The notes under the pieces are model-generated. The model did not search any database. It saw only the letters and a list, made by a program, of their open reading frames with translations, and was not told the DNA's origin. From Corynebacterium yonathiae (GTDB lineage Bacteria > Actinomycetota > Actinomycetes > Mycobacteriales > Mycobacteriaceae): 64,000 nucleotides of DNA. The DNA lies in the NCBI RefSeq assembly GCF_022288805.1, contig NZ_JAKOPM010000007.1, positions 41,019 through 105,018 on the forward strand, written 5' to 3'. Made by a program: the position numbers and the translations under genes. This document shows positions 62,258-64,000 of this stretch, piece by piece. Position 1 is the stretch's first letter. Each line of letters begins with the position of its first letter.

Positions 62258-64000
62258 ATGAGTAAATTAAGAAACGTATCCCGAGAGGGGTGGATGGTCT
62301 TTACCGCGGTGCTCGCTGCAATCGCGGTAATTGCGGCCATGGTCACCGTTCCGGGGGCTAAGGCGCAGGTTGCTGAGCCTACCGATTTTGCGCCAAACAC
62401 TACATTGGGCAATGAGCTTAAAAAGGAAGAAAAAGACCCGCAGCATTTCGCCGCGGACTACTCCTGGGGTTTGCTTGTTTGGGCAGGAGAGCCAGCAGGG
62501 CCCGGCTTTAACAATGGTGGAAACCAAAATAATGACGTGGGCTGGGCGTGGTGTATCGAGCCGCATGCTAAAACCCCTCTCAATACGTTCGAAGCGTATG
62601 AAAAGAAGAACGCTACGAAACTTGAGTTTGATGAGAGGTATCACGACGCCGTCATTAATCTTGGACGGAAGATGGAAGCTGCAGCCGTCCAAGGGGATAA
62701 AAAATCGGCTGCTAATTATTACGTCTACCTGTTGATGTTCCTCAATTCGCCAGAGAACCCAAAGTATCTACCATATAAAACTATTGTAGGGAACAGCAAA
62801 GACTATTTCCCAGGGTTTACTGGATCGCACGAAGAGTTTACGGCACTTACGGGTTATAAAATTGAGGGAACCGAATATAGGCCGCAGCTTGTAAATGACC
62901 CGACGGTGGAGATAGCAAAGCAGCCTGCTGATGCATTTATTACCGTTGTGCATCCGAACAATAATCGCAATTCGAAGGCGCAGTCTGTCATTCCGGTAGA
63001 CCAGCCTGGTCTGCCTGATGAGCCCGACAACGGTGGTGACTCCGAAGAGCCGACGACCTCTCCAGAGACTCCAAATACGGAGGAAAAGCCAACTGAGGAG
63101 ACCTCCCCTGAGAGTTCGGATGAGGAGACTACCTCTAACAGTGAGACGACCGAAAATACTGAGCCGTCTAGTTCTGAATCAACCACTCCGAAGGACACCA
63201 CCTCCGAGACGACTCCGGATAAGACGACCGATGTTGTTCCTAATCCGGAACCGACTCCTACTACTAGCGAGCAGGAAAAGGATCTTGAACCCAAGATTGA
63301 AACGGAAGCTTCCATTAAGGATGGCAACCGTGTAGAAAAGGGTGTCACGGTTATTGACACTGTGACGTATGAGGATCTTGTTCCGGGTAAGAATTACACC
63401 CTGAAGGCGAAGCTGATCTCCAAGGCTGATGGCAAGACTGTACTGGGTGAAGGATCTGCGGAGTTTGTCCCGAATCAGCCTGCTGGTGAGAAGAATGTCG
63501 AGATCATCGTCAACGACAATGCAGATCCTGCTGTTGACGCAGCGGTTGCCTTCGAGAAGCTCGTATCCACCGAGGTAGATAAGCACGGTGAGGAAACCCC
63601 TAATTCCACTGATGAGAACACGATTGCTACTCACGAAGACCTCAACGATGAGAAGCAGACCGTCAACACTGAGTGGAAGCCGGAGATTCATACCAATGCT
63701 GACTTTGACAACGCTACTCAGGTAAAGGCTGGCGTTACTGTCAAGGACACCGTCAAGTACACCGACCTGGTTCCGGGTAAGGAATACACTCTGAAGGCTG
63801 AGCTCATCTCCAAGGAGGATGGCGAGACTGTTCTGGGTACTGGTGAGGCTACTTTCACTCCAGAGAAGTCTTCCGGTGAACAGGTTGTTAACATCAAGGT
63901 TAACGACGATGTTGAGGGAGTCATTGAGGCTGCGGTTGCCTTCGAAGAGTTGACCTCTACCGAGGTCAATGACAAGGGCGAGGAGACTCCGGATGCTGAT
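62258..64000 (+). CDS. VaFE-repeat surface protein with thioester domain (3' end outside window)
   Basis: Open frame of 581 codons from ATG 62258 (SD GAGGAAAG, 2-3 nt) running off the right edge. Signal peptide with TAVLAAIAVIAAMVTVPGAK and an AKA cut site. The N-terminal thioester (TQXA-type) domain has the reactive Cys 99 in VGWAWCIEPHAKTPL. A Thr/Glu/Ser/Pro-rich stalk follows (about 255-340). Then VaFE repeats of about 130 residues begin near 63289 and 63679 (KDTVKYTDLVPGKEYTLKAE, LGTGEATFTPEKSSGEQ, EAAVAFEEL). Such fibrous, isopeptide-stabilised adhesins are usually sortase-anchored by a C-terminal LPxTG, which would lie outside. Likely role: covalent or tight attachment to host surfaces. 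Confidence 0.9.
   Translation, partial: MSKLRNVSREGWMVFTAVLAAIAVIAAMVTVPGAKAQVAEPTDFAPNTTLGNELKKEEKDPQHFAADYSWGLLVWAGEPAGPGFNNGGNQNNDVGWAWCIEPHAKTPLNTFEAYEKKNATKLEFDERYHDAVINLGRKMEAAAVQGDKKSAANYYVYLLMFLNSPENPKYLPYKTIVGNSKDYFPGFTGSHEEFTALTGYKIEGTEYRPQLVNDPTVEIAKQPADAFITVVHPNNNRNSKAQSVIPVDQPGLPDEPDNGGDSEEPTTSPETPNTEEKPTEETSPESSDEETTSNSETTENTEPSSSESTTPKDTTSETTPDKTTDVVPNPEPTPTTSEQEKDLEPKIETEASIKDGNRVEKGVTVIDTVTYEDLVPGKNYTLKAKLISKADGKTVLGEGSAEFVPNQPAGEKNVEIIVNDNADPAVDAAVAFEKLVSTEVDKHGEETPNSTDENTIATHEDLNDEKQTVNTEWKPEIHTNADFDNATQVKAGVTVKDTVKYTDLVPGKEYTLKAELISKEDGETVLGTGEATFTPEKSSGEQVVNIKVNDDVEGVIEAAVAFEELTSTEVNDKGEETPDAD

Overview
The window is a high-GC actinobacterial chromosome segment, almost certainly Corynebacterium. 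Gene content and order match the region of Corynebacterium glutamicum that runs from purA through fba, trmH (spoU), pyrE, clpB, gltS, ald, hspR, dnaJ, grpE and dnaK to the cysHDN sulfate-assimilation genes (comparison from memory). HspR boxes (HAIR, TTGAGT-N7-ACTCAA) and SigH-type promoters lie before dnaK and clpB, and a McbR-type box lies before cysH. There are no rRNA or tRNA genes, CRISPR arrays, intact insertion sequences or phage genes that I can recognise.

Layout. 1-7.2 kb, minus strand: a large membrane (Fe-S)-binding oxidoreductase that runs off the left edge, then a four-gene set with two DUF2236 (MpaB/Lcp-type) oxygenases, a short flavoprotein and an aldehyde dehydrogenase. 7.6-9.6 kb: a three-gene exported/membrane operon (DUF6230, DUF6114, secreted protein). 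9.6-12.6 kb, minus: an ABC exporter broken by a single-base frameshift, its TetR regulator, and two paralogous small membrane proteins. 13-15.8 kb: a membrane cytochrome b561-molybdopterin oxidoreductase with two companions. 15.8-19.4 kb: a shortened fpr-like gene divergent from cysH-cysD-cysN; no sulfite reductase gene is present here. 19.3-23 kb, minus: a cell-envelope set (two LppP/LprE lipoproteins, a J-like membrane protein, a membrane-anchored protein). 23.3-30 kb: an unknown protein, a nucleosidase, an AI-2E family transporter and the bifunctional proline catabolic enzyme PutA. 30.5-33 kb, minus: a two-component system with an unannotated 51-residue peptide gene between kinase and regulator, and a 58-residue acidic PorH-like protein.

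33.3-37.9 kb: the dnaK-grpE-dnaJ-hspR chaperone operon, autoregulated by HspR. 38-46.4 kb: acetaldehyde dehydrogenase, a DUF1023 hydrolase with a small helical partner, a nitrilase-family hydrolase, a globin/flavin-reductase protein, a glutamate symporter and a double-TetR regulator. 46.5-60.1 kb: clpB, a rhodanese-fold protein without its catalytic cysteine, a membrane-anchored protein, pyrE-trmH, a GH76 enzyme, fba, an HNH endonuclease, a FUSC membrane protein, a hypothetical protein and purA. 60.1-61.2 kb holds no convincing gene. 61.2-64 kb: a small secreted protein and the start of a VaFE-repeat, thioester-domain surface adhesin cut by the right edge.

Functional themes. Heat/proteotoxic stress control unites dnaK-grpE-dnaJ-hspR and clpB. 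Sulfate activation and reduction (cysHDN) appears reduced. Aldehyde oxidation recurs (GabD2-like enzyme, Ald, PutA C-terminal domain). The most novel points are the peptide gene inside the two-component locus, the DUF2236/flavoprotein/ALDH cluster, the double-TetR regulator, the CysH that lacks iron-sulfur ligands, and the rhodanese with Ser in place of Cys. Several starts and two genes at the window edges are provisional.
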